Below are positions 40,159 through 48,804 of a DNA stretch of 64,000 nucleotides, in pieces. A program made the position numbers and the translations under genes. Under the pieces are notes generated by a model. The model had not been told where the DNA came from. It did no database searches and saw nothing but the letters and a program-made list of their open reading frames with translations. Origin of the DNA: JAJPHF01 sp035293805 (lineage in GTDB: Bacteria; Chloroflexota; UBA6077; JAJPHF01); NCBI GenBank assembly GCA_035293805.1, contig DATGMD010000009.1, forward strand, positions 62,001 to 126,000, in the 5' to 3' direction. How positions within the stretch are numbered: the stretch's first letter is position 1; each line of letters starts with the position of its first letter.

Positions 40159-42654
40159 ATGGCTGCACCCAGCCGAGCGCTCCCGCGAGCCCAGGTGGCC
40201 ACCGCCACGAGCGGCGCCTGGCTCCTCCGCCTGCTGCTAGTGCTCTTCTTCTGCTCGGGCATCAGCGGTCTCATCTACCAAGTGCTGTGGCTGCGCGTGC
40301 TCAGCCTGGTGTTCGGCGTCACGATCTTCGCCGTCAGCACGGTGTTGGCGAGCTTCATGGCCGGGCTGGCGGTCGGCAGCTTCGGCGCCGGCAAGCTGGC
40401 CGACCGCCTGCGCAACCCCCTGGCCGCCTACGGTATCGCCGAGACGCTGATCGGGCTGACCGCGCTGGTCACGCCCGAATTGATTCTCGGCCTGCAAGGG
40501 GTCTACCACGCGCTGTACGAGGCGCTCGGCGGCGCGCCGCTGCTCGTCGGCGGCGTGCGCATCGTCCTGGCGTTCCTGATCCTGCTGGTGCCCACCAGCC
40601 TGATGGGCGCGACGCTGCCGATCGTCATCAAGTCGTCGCTGATGCGCTCGGAGGGCCTCAGCCAGAACGTCAGCTTGCTCTACGCCGTCAACACGTTCGG
40701 TGCAATCGTGGGCGCGGGCACGGCCGGCTTCTTCCTCGTTGGCAGCCTGGGCATTCGCTCCACCACCAACGTCGCCGCGGCGATCAACCTGCTGGTCGGC
40801 GTCGCGGCGCTGCTCGCGGCGTGGCGGCTGGCGGGGGATAGGGGATGGGGGATAGGGGATAGGGGCCAGGGGCCGGCGAGCAGCGATGAGCCGCTGCATG
40901 CCGTGGCGCCCGTTACGGTGCACGGGACGAACGGCCGAGTGCTCGAGGGCGGGCTGGCCAGCGGACAGCTCGTAACCTCCGCGTCCCCTTCCCTATCCCC
41001 GGGGCTGCGGCTCGTCTTCTGGGCGTTCGGTATCTCCGGGTGCCTGTCGCTCGCGTACGAGGTCGTATGGTCGCGCGTGCTGTCGATGTTCTTCAACTCC
41101 AGCGTGTACGCCTTCACCGTCATGCTGTGCACGGTGCTGTTTGGCATCGCGCTGGGCAGCTATGCGATCAACCCGTTCATGCGGCGGCGCTGGAACTGGG
41201 TGCTGGTGTTCGCCATCCTCGAGCTGGCGGTGGCGCTCACGGCCGTGCTGTCGATTCTGACGCTGAGCGAGATGTACACGCTCACGGCCGCGCTGCAAGA
41301 CACGCCAGGCATCCGTCGTGTGCTGAGCACGCCGATTCGCTTCATGGCCTTCGTATCGTTCGTGGCGATCTTCCCGCCGATGTTCTTGCTGGGCATGACG
41401 TTCCCGGTGGCCGCGCGCATCTACGCCGCCAACGCGGCCGACGCCGGGCGGCGGATCGGCGCGATCTACTCGGCCAACGTGTTCGGGGCGATCTTCGGCT
41501 CGGTCATCGCCGGCTTCCTGCTCATCCCGCACCTCGGCAGCCAGAACAGCCTGGCAGTGCTCGCCGCGGGCAACCTGCTCGTCGGCCTGGCGCTGCTGGC
41601 GGTGGCCCACGGCGTCAGGCCGCGGGCGCGGGCGCTCGTCGCACTCGTGCCGCTCGTGCTGCTCGGGGCCGTCGTCGTGCGGGCGCCCAACATGTACGCG
41701 ACGATCTTCGAGGGCCGCGAGCAGTTCCTGCGCACGCGCCCGTTCGTGGCGGAGGACTCGTTCTGCGCGGGACCGACCGTCTGGTACGAGGAGAGCCTGG
41801 AGAACACGGTCAGCGTCGTGCAGACGCCGAGCGACATCTACTGCCTGTTCACGAACAGCCGCGGCCAGACGAACACCGACCCCGGGCTCGTGCGCTACCA
41901 CCGGCTGATCGGGCATTTCGGCATGCTGCTGCACCCCCACCCGCGCGACGTGCTGGTGGTGGGCCTGGGCGGGGGCGCCACGCCCGGCGCGGCCAGCCAG
42001 TGGGAGGACGCCCGCGTGGACGTGGTCGAGCTGTCGGACGGCGTGGTCCACGCGGCGCCGTGGTTCGACGACGCCAGCTACGACGTGGTGAACCAGCCGA
42101 ACGTTCACTTGCGGGTGGACGACGGCCGCAACTACCTGCTGCTCACGGACAAGCGGTACGACGTGGTGACGGCGGACATCATCCGCCCGAACGACGCGGG
42201 CGCCGCGAATCTCTACTCGGCCGACTACTACCGGCTGGTGCGCAACGTGCTGAAGGACGACGGGCTGATGGTCCAGTGGCTGGCGCCCTTCTCCGACTAC
42301 CAGTACAAGCTGCTGATGCGCACCTTCCTCGACGTGTTCCCCTACGTGACGCTCTGGTCCGGCGGCGACCTGCTGGTGGGCTCGAAGTCGCCGATCACGG
42401 TGGACCCGGCGATGCTGGCGACGAAGTTCGAGCCGTCGCAGCACGCCAACGCGCTGGCCGACATCGGGCTCACCGACGCGCAGCAGGTGCTCGACATGTA
42501 CAACGCGAGCAAGCCGGAGCTGCTCGACGTGGCCGGGCCTGGCCCGATCATCACCGACAACTTCCCGTACGTGGAGTACTTCCGCTCGCTGCCGAAGGAC
42601 GGGTATCCGGACCTCAGCGTCTACAGCCACAACGTCGACGAGATCCTGAAGTAA
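40159..42654 (+). CDS. Membrane protein fused to spermidine-synthase-like domain
   Basis: An 831-residue fusion. Two sets of hydrophobic helices, residues about 20-240 and 290-520 (both begin with the SGxxxLxYxVxWxRVLS pattern), are followed by a soluble Rossmann domain with the S-adenosyl-binding segment VLVVGLGGGATPGAASQW, VDVVELS and VDDGRNYLL. This is the common bacterial MFS-like plus aminopropyltransferase-like fusion, whose product is unknown. Between the membrane halves lies a roughly 50-residue unconserved insertion that contains an in-frame G-rich repeat. The ATG at 40159 has GAGGTGGG upstream. Confidence 0.82.
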   Translation: MAAPSRALPRAQVATATSGAWLLRLLLVLFFCSGISGLIYQVLWLRVLSLVFGVTIFAVSTVLASFMAGLAVGSFGAGKLADRLRNPLAAYGIAETLIGLTALVTPELILGLQGVYHALYEALGGAPLLVGGVRIVLAFLILLVPTSLMGATLPIVIKSSLMRSEGLSQNVSLLYAVNTFGAIVGAGTAGFFLVGSLGIRSTTNVAAAINLLVGVAALLAAWRLAGDRGWGIGDRGQGPASSDEPLHAVAPVTVHGTNGRVLEGGLASGQLVTSASPSLSPGLRLVFWAFGISGCLSLAYEVVWSRVLSMFFNSSVYAFTVMLCTVLFGIALGSYAINPFMRRRWNWVLVFAILELAVALTAVLSILTLSEMYTLTAALQDTPGIRRVLSTPIRFMAFVSFVAIFPPMFLLGMTFPVAARIYAANAADAGRRIGAIYSANVFGAIFGSVIAGFLLIPHLGSQNSLAVLAAGNLLVGLALLAVAHGVRPRARALVALVPLVLLGAVVVRAPNMYATIFEGREQFLRTRPFVAEDSFCAGPTVWYEESLENTVSVVQTPSDIYCLFTNSRGQTNTDPGLVRYHRLIGHFGMLLHPHPRDVLVVGLGGGATPGAASQWEDARVDVVELSDGVVHAAPWFDDASYDVVNQPNVHLRVDDGRNYLLLTDKRYDVVTADIIRPNDAGAANLYSADYYRLVRNVLKDDGLMVQWLAPFSDYQYKLLMRTFLDVFPYVTLWSGGDLLVGSKSPITVDPAMLATKFEPSQHANALADIGLTDAQQVLDMYNASKPELLDVAGPGPIITDNFPYVEYFRSLPKDGYPDLSVYSHNVDEILK
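40833..40865 (+). repeat. In-frame G-tract repeat, possible G-quadruplex
   Basis: Five G-tracts of four or more separated by ATA or AT, coding GDRGWGIGDRGQG. It sits in the linker between the two membrane halves of the surrounding protein. Confidence 0.8.
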
Positions 42655-42700
42655 GCACCCGTCCACGCCGCCCCGCGATGCGCTATGATGGACGCCACCG

Positions 42701-42725
42701 GGCACTGGCCCGCGGGGCCAGTGCC
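42701..42725 (+). terminator. Hairpin between spermidine-synthase-like gene and next SBP gene
   Basis: An 11-bp perfect stem, GGCACTGGCCC with GGGCCAGTGCC, and a GCG loop. TATGAT at 42684 just before it could be a promoter, in which case the hairpin lies in the leader of the next gene. Confidence 0.5.
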
Positions 42726-42745
42726 GCGTGTCAGGAGGTGGCGAG

Positions 42746-43834
42746 ATGGCCGGGCGCGGCGCGCTCCTACTGGTCGGCGTGCTCTTGATCGCGGGCTGCG
42801 CGCGCGGGGCGGCTCCGTCCTCACAGCCCGCCACTGCCGGGGGCACCGCTGCCAGCCCGGCCGGCTCGCCCGCGGGCGGGGGGAGTGGGGGGACGCCGGC
42901 CGCGCCGATCGCCGTGCGCGCCTCGTACAGCGCGCTCTCCATGTCGCAGTCGCCCATCGCGATCGCCAAGGACGCCGGCTACTACGCCGAGCAAGGGCTC
43001 GACGTCGAGGTCATCGGCATCCGCTCCAGCGCCCAGAATGCCGCCGCGCTGCTCAGCGGCGAGGTGGACGTGAGCATCATCGGGGGCATCGGCCCCGTCC
43101 GCGCGCGGCTGAGCGGCAGCGACCTCCTGCTCATCGGGGCGACCAAGCCATATTTCGCGGGGGCGATCGTCGCGCGCCCGGACATCCATAGCGCGGCCGA
43201 CCTGCGCGGCGGCCGGGTAGGAATCAGCGCCAAGGGCGGCAACACTGATCTGATGGCCCGCGCGGCGCTGCCACGGCTGGGCCTCGACCCCGACGTGGAC
43301 GTAACGCTGCTCTCGACGGGCGACAGCCCAGAGCAGGTCGCCGCGCTGCTGGCGGGCAACGTGGACGCCGCCTCGCTCACCCCGCCAGCCGACGAGCACG
43401 CGAACAACGCCGGCTACCCGACCCTGTACGACATCACGGGCGCGCGCATCCCGTATCCGGCCGTGGCGCTCGGCACGTCCGGCCCGCGCCTGGCCGAGCG
43501 CCCCGACGCGCTGGAGCGCTTCCTGCGCGCCTACGGGCAGGCCGTACACCGCTACTTGACCGACAAGGCCTACACGCTCCAGGTCGCGGCCGACTTCCTC
43601 CGCAGCGACGATCCGAGCGCGAACGACGAGGCCTACGAGGTCGAGCGCCGCATCATGCAGGCCGACCTCGAGCTGCCGCTGAGCGCCATCCAGTCGACGC
43701 TCGACCTCATCAAGCCCGACGATCCGCGCGCCGCCGAGGCGCGGCCCGAGGAGTTCGTGGACCTCAGCCTCGTACACAAGCTGCAGCAGAGCGGCTTTTT
43801 CCAGCAGCTCGCGGCGTCCACGCCTACCCCGTGA
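42746..43834 (+). CDS. NMT1/THI5-like ABC substrate-binding lipoprotein
   Basis: A 362-residue lipoprotein: signal GALLLVGVLLIAGC, Ser/Gly/Ala linker, then the binding fold with SPIAIAKDAGYYAEQGLDVEV, ALLSGEVDVSIIGGIG and LRGGRVGISAKGGNTDLMAR. The ATG at 42746 is set by AGGAGGTG; a start six codons upstream is possible. It stands alone without permease or ATPase genes, like the other paralogs in this window. Confidence 0.85.
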   Translation: MAGRGALLLVGVLLIAGCARGAAPSSQPATAGGTAASPAGSPAGGGSGGTPAAPIAVRASYSALSMSQSPIAIAKDAGYYAEQGLDVEVIGIRSSAQNAAALLSGEVDVSIIGGIGPVRARLSGSDLLLIGATKPYFAGAIVARPDIHSAADLRGGRVGISAKGGNTDLMARAALPRLGLDPDVDVTLLSTGDSPEQVAALLAGNVDAASLTPPADEHANNAGYPTLYDITGARIPYPAVALGTSGPRLAERPDALERFLRAYGQAVHRYLTDKAYTLQVAADFLRSDDPSANDEAYEVERRIMQADLELPLSAIQSTLDLIKPDDPRAAEARPEEFVDLSLVHKLQQSGFFQQLAASTPTP

Positions 43835-44071
43835 CGAGCGCGGCGCGGCCGGCGCCCGGCGCGGGAAGCCGTCGCCGGTGCGGCTCGGCGGGGACGCGCT
43901 GGGGCCGCCCGCCTCTAACCCCACTCTAAGAGGCATCTAACGCGTCTTTGATCGGATCGGGCGCCGAGGCGCGCTAGGGTGTTAGTGGAGCACGGTGGCC
44001 CGACCACGGCGAGGCGCCCGCGCCGCCCCTCGTGGCGAGCCAGGTCTATTCTGCACTCGGAGGCAGCGACC

Positions 44072-44608
44072 ATGGCGATGGTACGATGGGACCCCTTCGG
44101 CGATATGGTCAGCCTGCGCGACGCGATGAACGACCTCCTCGAGCAGAGCATGGTGCGCCCCACGGGGACGTTCGGGCGCATGCTGAGCGCCCCGGTGGAC
44201 GTTTCCACTGAGGGCGACAACTACGTCATCGAGTTCGCGCTGCCTGGCGTGAACCCGGACAGCGTGGACGTGTCGGTCCAGGACAACACGGTGACGGTCT
44301 CGGGCGACTTCGGGACGCCCATGGAGAGCCAGCACGACGCCCAGACGCAGCAACAGCAGACGCAGAGCCAGCAGACCCAATCGCAGGGATCGGGGCAGTC
44401 GAACCGCCGCTACCTGCACCGCGAGCTGATGCGGGGGCACTTCGAGCGCTCGATCACGCTGCCCACGGACCTGAACGGCGACCAGGCGCACGCCGAGTAC
44501 CACAACGGCATCCTGTGTCTGACGATCCCGAAGGCCGAGTCGGCGAAGCGCAAGCGGATCGCGATCGGCAGTGGGCAGAGCCAGCAGACGTCGGGCACGA
44601 AGCGCTAG
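44072..44608 (+). CDS. Hsp20/alpha-crystallin small heat-shock protein with Gln-rich insert
   Basis: A 178-residue small heat-shock protein. The N-terminus MAMVRWDPFGDMVSLRDAMN and the start of the alpha-crystallin domain (PVDVSTEGDNYVIEFALPGV) are standard, as is the ending FERSITLPTDL...YHNGILCLTIPKAE. Between the strands there is a 25-residue Gln/Ser/Thr-rich insert. Oligomers hold unfolding proteins for refolding by DnaK. GGAGG precedes the ATG. No CIRCE operator is seen. A 16-bp hairpin terminator follows. Confidence 0.9.
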   Translation: MAMVRWDPFGDMVSLRDAMNDLLEQSMVRPTGTFGRMLSAPVDVSTEGDNYVIEFALPGVNPDSVDVSVQDNTVTVSGDFGTPMESQHDAQTQQQQTQSQQTQSQGSGQSNRRYLHRELMRGHFERSITLPTDLNGDQAHAEYHNGILCLTIPKAESAKRKRIAIGSGQSQQTSGTKR

Positions 44609-44927
44609 CGCGGACGAGGCCAGCACAGCAAGCGAGCGGGGGGCGGGCGCGGCGCCCCCCGCTCGCTTTGCGCCCCGCTCCCGTCGGCTCCATCGCTTCG
44701 TTCCGAGCCTGTATGGCACACCGTGTTGGCGCGGGCTGCCCGCCTGGCCGCGCGGCTCGCGGCCGCCCACGGCACGCCGCGTGCAGACGTGCAGGCGCGT
44801 CGTGCGACAGCACGATAGACTATTAAGTGTCCCCGAGGCGCGGTCAGACCGCGCTCGGCGGGCCCGGGCGTGTGGGGAGGGCCGGGGCGGCGCCTCGCCC
44901 ACGCTAAAGTACCACGGGAGGAGATCG
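44609..44927. other. Intergenic region with terminator
   Basis: About 320 bases. It starts with the Hsp20 terminator, and the rest is GC-rich with no gene. TATTAA near 44821 is the only A/T-rich spot. Confidence 0.5.
44630..44668 (+). terminator. Hsp20 terminator hairpin
   Basis: A 16-bp perfect stem (AAGCGAGCGGGGGGCG and its complement) with a 7-base loop, followed by TTG, 22 bases after the stop codon. Confidence 0.8.
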
Positions 44928-45431
44928 ATGGCGGTTACCAAAGGAACCACCTCCCTGGCGAGCGAGACGACGGCGTTGAAGGTCGGCGACGAGGCGCCGG
45001 ACTTCGAGCTCCGGAGCCATCTGGGCAGCAACGTCAAGCTCAGCCAGCTACGCGGCAAGAACGTGGTGATCGCGTTCTACCCCGCCGCCTGGACGCCTGT
45101 CTGAAGCGTCCAGATGCCCGAGTACGAGGCGCTTAAGTCTCGCTTCGAGGGCTTCGACGCCCAGGTCCTGGGCGTAAGCGTAGACAACGTTCCCAGCAAC
45201 GCCGCGTGGGCGAACTCGCTGGGCGGCATCACCTATCCCCTCCTCAGCGACTTCTGGCCGCACGGCGGGATGGCGCGCACCTACGGCACGCTGATGGAAG
45301 ACCGTGGCGTCACCTCGCGGACCGTCGTGGTGGTCGACAAGCAGGGCAAGGTCGCCTACGTCGACGTCCACAAGCTCGACGAGCAGCCGGACCCCGAGAT
45401 GATCTTCGACGTGCTGCGCAAGCTCGCTTAA
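44928..45431 (+). CDS. Peroxiredoxin selenoprotein (in-frame TGA at active site)
   Basis: Read through the TGA at 45102-45104, this is a 167-residue AhpC/TSA peroxiredoxin with GDEAPDFELRSHLGSNVKLS, VVIAFYPAAWTPV-U-SVQMPEYEAL, VLGVSVDNVPSN, YPLLSDFWPHGGMARTYGTL and VVVVDKQGKVAYVDV. The TGA replaces the peroxidatic Cys (position 59) of the usual FYPAxFTPVC. Sequence on both sides is intact. GGGAGGAG precedes the ATG. A bulged hairpin with loop AGTA follows. A second TGA gene begins 85 bases later. The alternative, a nonsense mutation, is unlikely with the perfectly preserved remainder. Confidence 0.85.
45116..45130 (+). promoter_or_regulatory. SECIS-like hairpin 2
   Basis: GCCCG pairs with CG-A-GGC (one bulged A) around loop AGTA. 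The loop G is 18 nt after the TGA, as in hairpin 1. The TGA itself also lies in the loop of another possible stem, GGACGC (45091-45096) with GCGTCC (45106-45111). Confidence 0.5.
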
Positions 45432-45516
45432 GCACAGCGGGGCGGGAGCGGAGGGCCGCCCCCGCCCCGTCGCGCGACGCTGAGGCCGGGCGGCGGGTAA
45501 GCGGCCGCCGGATGGG

Positions 45517-46221
45517 ATGGGCAACATGGCGATGTCGCGGCGCTGCATTCCGTACACTCCGAATCGCCGCCCCTTGAGCGAGACGACGGTCGCGCTGGTC
45601 ACGACGGCCGGCGTCCACCTGCGCGAGCAAGAGCCGTTCAATCCCGAGGGCGAAAAGGACTTCCGCGTCATCCCCGGCGACGTGGACACCGCGCAGCTCA
45701 TGATTAGCCACCCGTACTACGATCACACGGATGCCGACCGTGACGTGAACTGCGTGTTCCCGATCGACCGTCTGCGGGAGCTGGCGGCCGAGGGCGCGAT
45801 CGCCGGGGTGAGCAACATCAACGTGGGGTTCATGGGCACCTCGCCGCGGCTGCGCGAGGTGTACGAGGAGACGGCACCCGCGATCGCCGACCGCGTCGAG
45901 CGGTCCAAGGCCGACGCGGTCGTGCTGACCGCCGGCTGACCGCACGTCTGCCATCGCACGGTCGTTGCGATTCAACGCGAGATCGAGATGCGCGGCCTGC
46001 CCACGGTGCTGATCACGGTCAGTCCCGAGGCGTCGGCGCCGATGGGGCCGCCGCGCGCGCTCTACCCGGTCGGCTTCCCCATTGGCCACGTGCTCGGCGG
46101 CCCCGACATGCCCGGCCTTCAGCGCCAGGTGCTGCGCGACGCCCTGGAGCGCCTCGTCACCCCCGGCGAGCCCGGCACGATCGAGGAGCGAGGCTACCCT
46201 GACTATCCCCCGGAGGAGTGA
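45517..46221 (+). CDS. GrdB-family selenoprotein (in-frame TGA)
   Basis: A 234-residue protein when the TGA at 45937-45939 is read as Sec141. It matches the short glycine/sarcosine/betaine reductase selenoprotein B family: PYTPNRRPLSETTVALVTTA near the N-terminus, the SHPYYDHTDADRDVNCVFPI block, LRELAAEGAIAGVSNINVGF, DAVVLTAG-U-PHVCHRTVVA and IQREIEMRGLPTVLIT. The family has Sec or Cys at this place, followed by a second Cys. A hairpin with GGTC in its loop starts 13 bases after the TGA. The start is uncertain among ATGs at 45517, 45526 and 45532. The in vivo reaction of the short proteins is unknown. Confidence 0.82.
45953..45971 (+). promoter_or_regulatory. SECIS-like hairpin 3
   Basis: Six perfect pairs, ATCGCA with TGCGAT, enclose loop CGGTCGT. 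The loop has GGTC, as in the E. coli fdhF SECIS loop, and its first G is 21 nt after the TGA. Confidence 0.7.
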
Positions 46222-46377
46222 CCTAACCCCCCCAGCCCCCCTTCCCTACCAAGGAAGGGGGGAGCCACCCCGGCCTCGTCCTCGTCCCTCTCCCCCTTCC
46301 CGCTGCGGGAAGCGGCCCGAGGCCCGGGCCTCGTCCCTCTCCCCCTTCCCACATTGGGAGGGGGCCGGGGGAGTAGG
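46222..46377. repeat. CCCTCACCCC-related C/T-rich hairpin repeats
   Basis: A longer variant cluster: CCTTCCCTACCAAGGAAGGG, then two CCTCGTCCCTCTCCCCCTTC units with GGGAAG or GGGAGGGGG partners. It separates the GrdB-like gene from the next SBP gene. Confidence 0.75.
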
Positions 46378-46491
46378 TCCGGTGACCGCTTGCGCGGCGG
46401 CCCGTGGCTCGGCATGATAGAGCCATGCGCGGCCGATGCCTGCTCTCGAACCGGCGTCCCACCCGCGCGCAGCGCAGCGGAGGAGGGCCCC

Positions 46492-47640
46492 ATGGGAGCG
46501 CACGGCGCGGGTCGCTGGTCCCGACGCGATTGGCTGAAAGCCTGCCTGGCAGGGGCGGCGGGCGCGGCGCTGGCCTGCTCGCGGGGCGGTGCGGCGCCCG
46601 CGGCAGCCCCCGCCGCGCCGACCGCGCCCGCGGCTCCACCGCCCCCGAGCGGGGCGCCGGCCGCCGGCGTCGCGCCCGCGGCGAGCGTGCCGCACGTTAA
46701 CGCCACGATGAAGGTCGGCTACCTGCGCAACATCGGCAGCGGCCCGGTGTATCTCGCCATCGAGCGGGGCTACTTCCAGGAAGTGGGCGTGAACGTCGAG
46801 TCGGTACTGTTCCAGTCGGGCGCCGAGATGGTCGCCTCGCTGGGCACCGGCGAGCTGGGCCTCGGCAACGGCGCGCTTAGCCCTGGCCTGTACAACGCCT
46901 GGGGCCGGGACATCCGCATCCTCGTCACGGCCGACGGCGGCAGCCTGCACCCCGGCTACGGCAGCTCGTGGCTGATGGTGCGCACGGGGATCGCCGACCA
47001 GATCCACGACTGGACCGACCTCCGCGGCCGCAAGGTTAGCGCCTCGGTGGAGGGGAGCGTCATCGACTACATGATCCGGCAGGCGCTGCGTCAGAACGGC
47101 ATGTCGCTGGAGGACGTCGACCTGGTGCGCCTGGCATCGCCGGACATGCTGTCGGCGTTCCAGGGCGGGGCGCTCGACGCGGGCGGCACGGCCGAGGCGT
47201 TCGCCACGCAGATCGCCGATCTGGGCCTGGCCGTGAAGTGGAAGAACGGCACCGACGTGACGCCCGGCGAGGAGTACTCGGCGCTCTTGATGTCGGAACA
47301 GGTGGCGCGCGACCGCGCCCTGGCGGTCGCCGTGCTCCACGCCTACCTGCGCGGCGTGCGCGACTACATGGCGGGCCAGAAGACCGATCCCGCGGTGCTG
47401 GCGATCCTGCAGCAGTACTCGGGCGTCGACCAGGCCCTGATTCGCAAGGCGACGCCCACGTTCGTCGACGTGAACGGCGAGGTGCAGCCCGACCGCATCC
47501 GCGGGCAGGAGGAGTTCTGGGTGCGCGAGGGCGTCATGCAGCGCGTCGTCGACCCGGCGCCGTTCATCAACCAGGAGTTTGCTGCCGAGGCGGTGCAGCT
47601 CCTCGGGCGGGCAACCAACCCGCCCGCGCCCGCCGTTTAG
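46492..47640 (+). CDS. NMT1/THI5-like ABC substrate-binding protein, Tat-type lipoprotein
   Basis: A 382-residue protein. The signal SRRDWLKACLAGAAGAALAC has a twin-arginine motif plus a lipobox cysteine, so it is probably exported folded by Tat and lipidated. A Pro/Ala linker is followed by the binding fold with GSGPVYLAIERGYFQEVGVNVE, SLGTGELGLGNGALSP and LRGRKVSASVEGSVIDYMIRQ. The ATG at 46492 is set by GGAGGAGG. It starts a same-strand cluster with another SBP gene, a small membrane protein and a broken SBP gene. Confidence 0.85.
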   Translation: MGAHGAGRWSRRDWLKACLAGAAGAALACSRGGAAPAAAPAAPTAPAAPPPPSGAPAAGVAPAASVPHVNATMKVGYLRNIGSGPVYLAIERGYFQEVGVNVESVLFQSGAEMVASLGTGELGLGNGALSPGLYNAWGRDIRILVTADGGSLHPGYGSSWLMVRTGIADQIHDWTDLRGRKVSASVEGSVIDYMIRQALRQNGMSLEDVDLVRLASPDMLSAFQGGALDAGGTAEAFATQIADLGLAVKWKNGTDVTPGEEYSALLMSEQVARDRALAVAVLHAYLRGVRDYMAGQKTDPAVLAILQQYSGVDQALIRKATPTFVDVNGEVQPDRIRGQEEFWVREGVMQRVVDPAPFINQEFAAEAVQLLGRATNPPAPAV

Positions 47641-47694
47641 GGGCGGTCGGCGCGCAGCCCGTGGGTGCCCCAGGCCAACGCACGGAGGATAACC

Positions 47695-48786
47695 ATGCCC
47701 GCGACCCGACGCAGCTCCCTCGCCGCGCTGCTGGCGATCCTGGCGCTGCTCGGTGTGGCGTGCGCGGCGCCGGCGGCCGCGCCGGCCGCCACCGGCGCGG
47801 TGGCGACCGCGGCGCGCCCGCCGGGCGGCGCGCCCGCGGCCAGCGCGGCCGCGCCGAGTTCTCCGCGCGCGCCCACCAAGGTGCGGATCGGCTACGTGAC
47901 GATGGCGCCGAACACGCTGCCGATGTGGATGGCCGCGGACTACGGCGTGTTCGCCAAGTACGGGCTGGACGTGGAGCTGACGTACATCGAGGGCGCGTCG
48001 CGGATCGCGGGGGCGCTGGTCGCCGGCGACATCGACCTGGCGTCCGGCCCGGCCGAGGTGGCGATGGGGCCGGGCGTGCAGGGCGCCGACACGGTGATGA
48101 TCGCGTCGTGGGCCGACAAGATGGGCTTTGCCCTGATGGGCCAGCCGGAGATTCGCTCGCTGGCCGACATCCGCGGCAAGCGGCTCGGCGTCACGCGGCG
48201 CGGCTCGAACAGCGAGGTGTGGGCAAGCGCGGTACTCGCGCCGCAGGGCCTGGAGGCGGACCGTGACTACACGGTGCTGGCCGTCGGCGGGCTGTTCGAG
48301 CAGATCGCCGCGCTCCAGGCGCGCTCGATCGACGTGGGGGTCGTGGGCATCCCCGCCAACCTGAAGGGGCGCGAGCTAGGGTTCCACGAGGTGATCCCAC
48401 TGGAGCAGTCGGTCATCGACTTCGCCGACGTGGGGCTGGTCACGACGCGGCGCTACCTGCGGGAGCAGCCCGACACGGTGGACCGCTTGCTCCGCGCCTC
48501 GGCCGAGACCGTGGCGATGATCTTCGATCAGCCCGAGCCGACGCTGGCCTCGATCGAGCGCTACACCGACGTCCACGACCGCGCGCAGCTCGACGAAACC
48601 CTGGCCTTCCAACAGCTCCGCACGACGCGCACGATGCTCCCGACCGAGGCGGGGCTGCGCCAGGCGATGGACGAGCTGGCGCGCAACAACCCGGCCGCGG
48701 TGGGCGCCAAACCCGAGGACTTTGTGGACCTGACGCAGGTGCGGCAGCTCAACGACAGCGGCTTCATCCAGGGCCTCGCGCGCTGA
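47695..48786 (+). CDS. NMT1/THI5-like ABC substrate-binding lipoprotein
   Basis: A 363-residue lipoprotein (signal ending LLGVAC), then a linker and binding fold with MAPNTLPMWMAADYGVFAKYGLDVE, ALVAGDIDLASGPAEVAMGPG and IRGKRLGVTRRGSNSEVWA. It is clearly closer to the truncated gene at 49064 than to the other paralogs. GGAGGATAACC precedes the ATG. No transporter components are encoded nearby. Confidence 0.85.
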   Translation: MPATRRSSLAALLAILALLGVACAAPAAAPAATGAVATAARPPGGAPAASAAAPSSPRAPTKVRIGYVTMAPNTLPMWMAADYGVFAKYGLDVELTYIEGASRIAGALVAGDIDLASGPAEVAMGPGVQGADTVMIASWADKMGFALMGQPEIRSLADIRGKRLGVTRRGSNSEVWASAVLAPQGLEADRDYTVLAVGGLFEQIAALQARSIDVGVVGIPANLKGRELGFHEVIPLEQSVIDFADVGLVTTRRYLREQPDTVDRLLRASAETVAMIFDQPEPTLASIERYTDVHDRAQLDETLAFQQLRTTRTMLPTEAGLRQAMDELARNNPAAVGAKPEDFVDLTQVRQLNDSGFIQGLAR

Positions 48787-48804
48787 GCCGGCAGGAGACG
48801 AACC

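Noticed and set aside
40993..42969. A 658-codon minus-strand open frame
   Set aside because: Composition is His/Arg/Val-rich shadow sequence lying opposite the spermidine-synthase-like gene, with no family motif.
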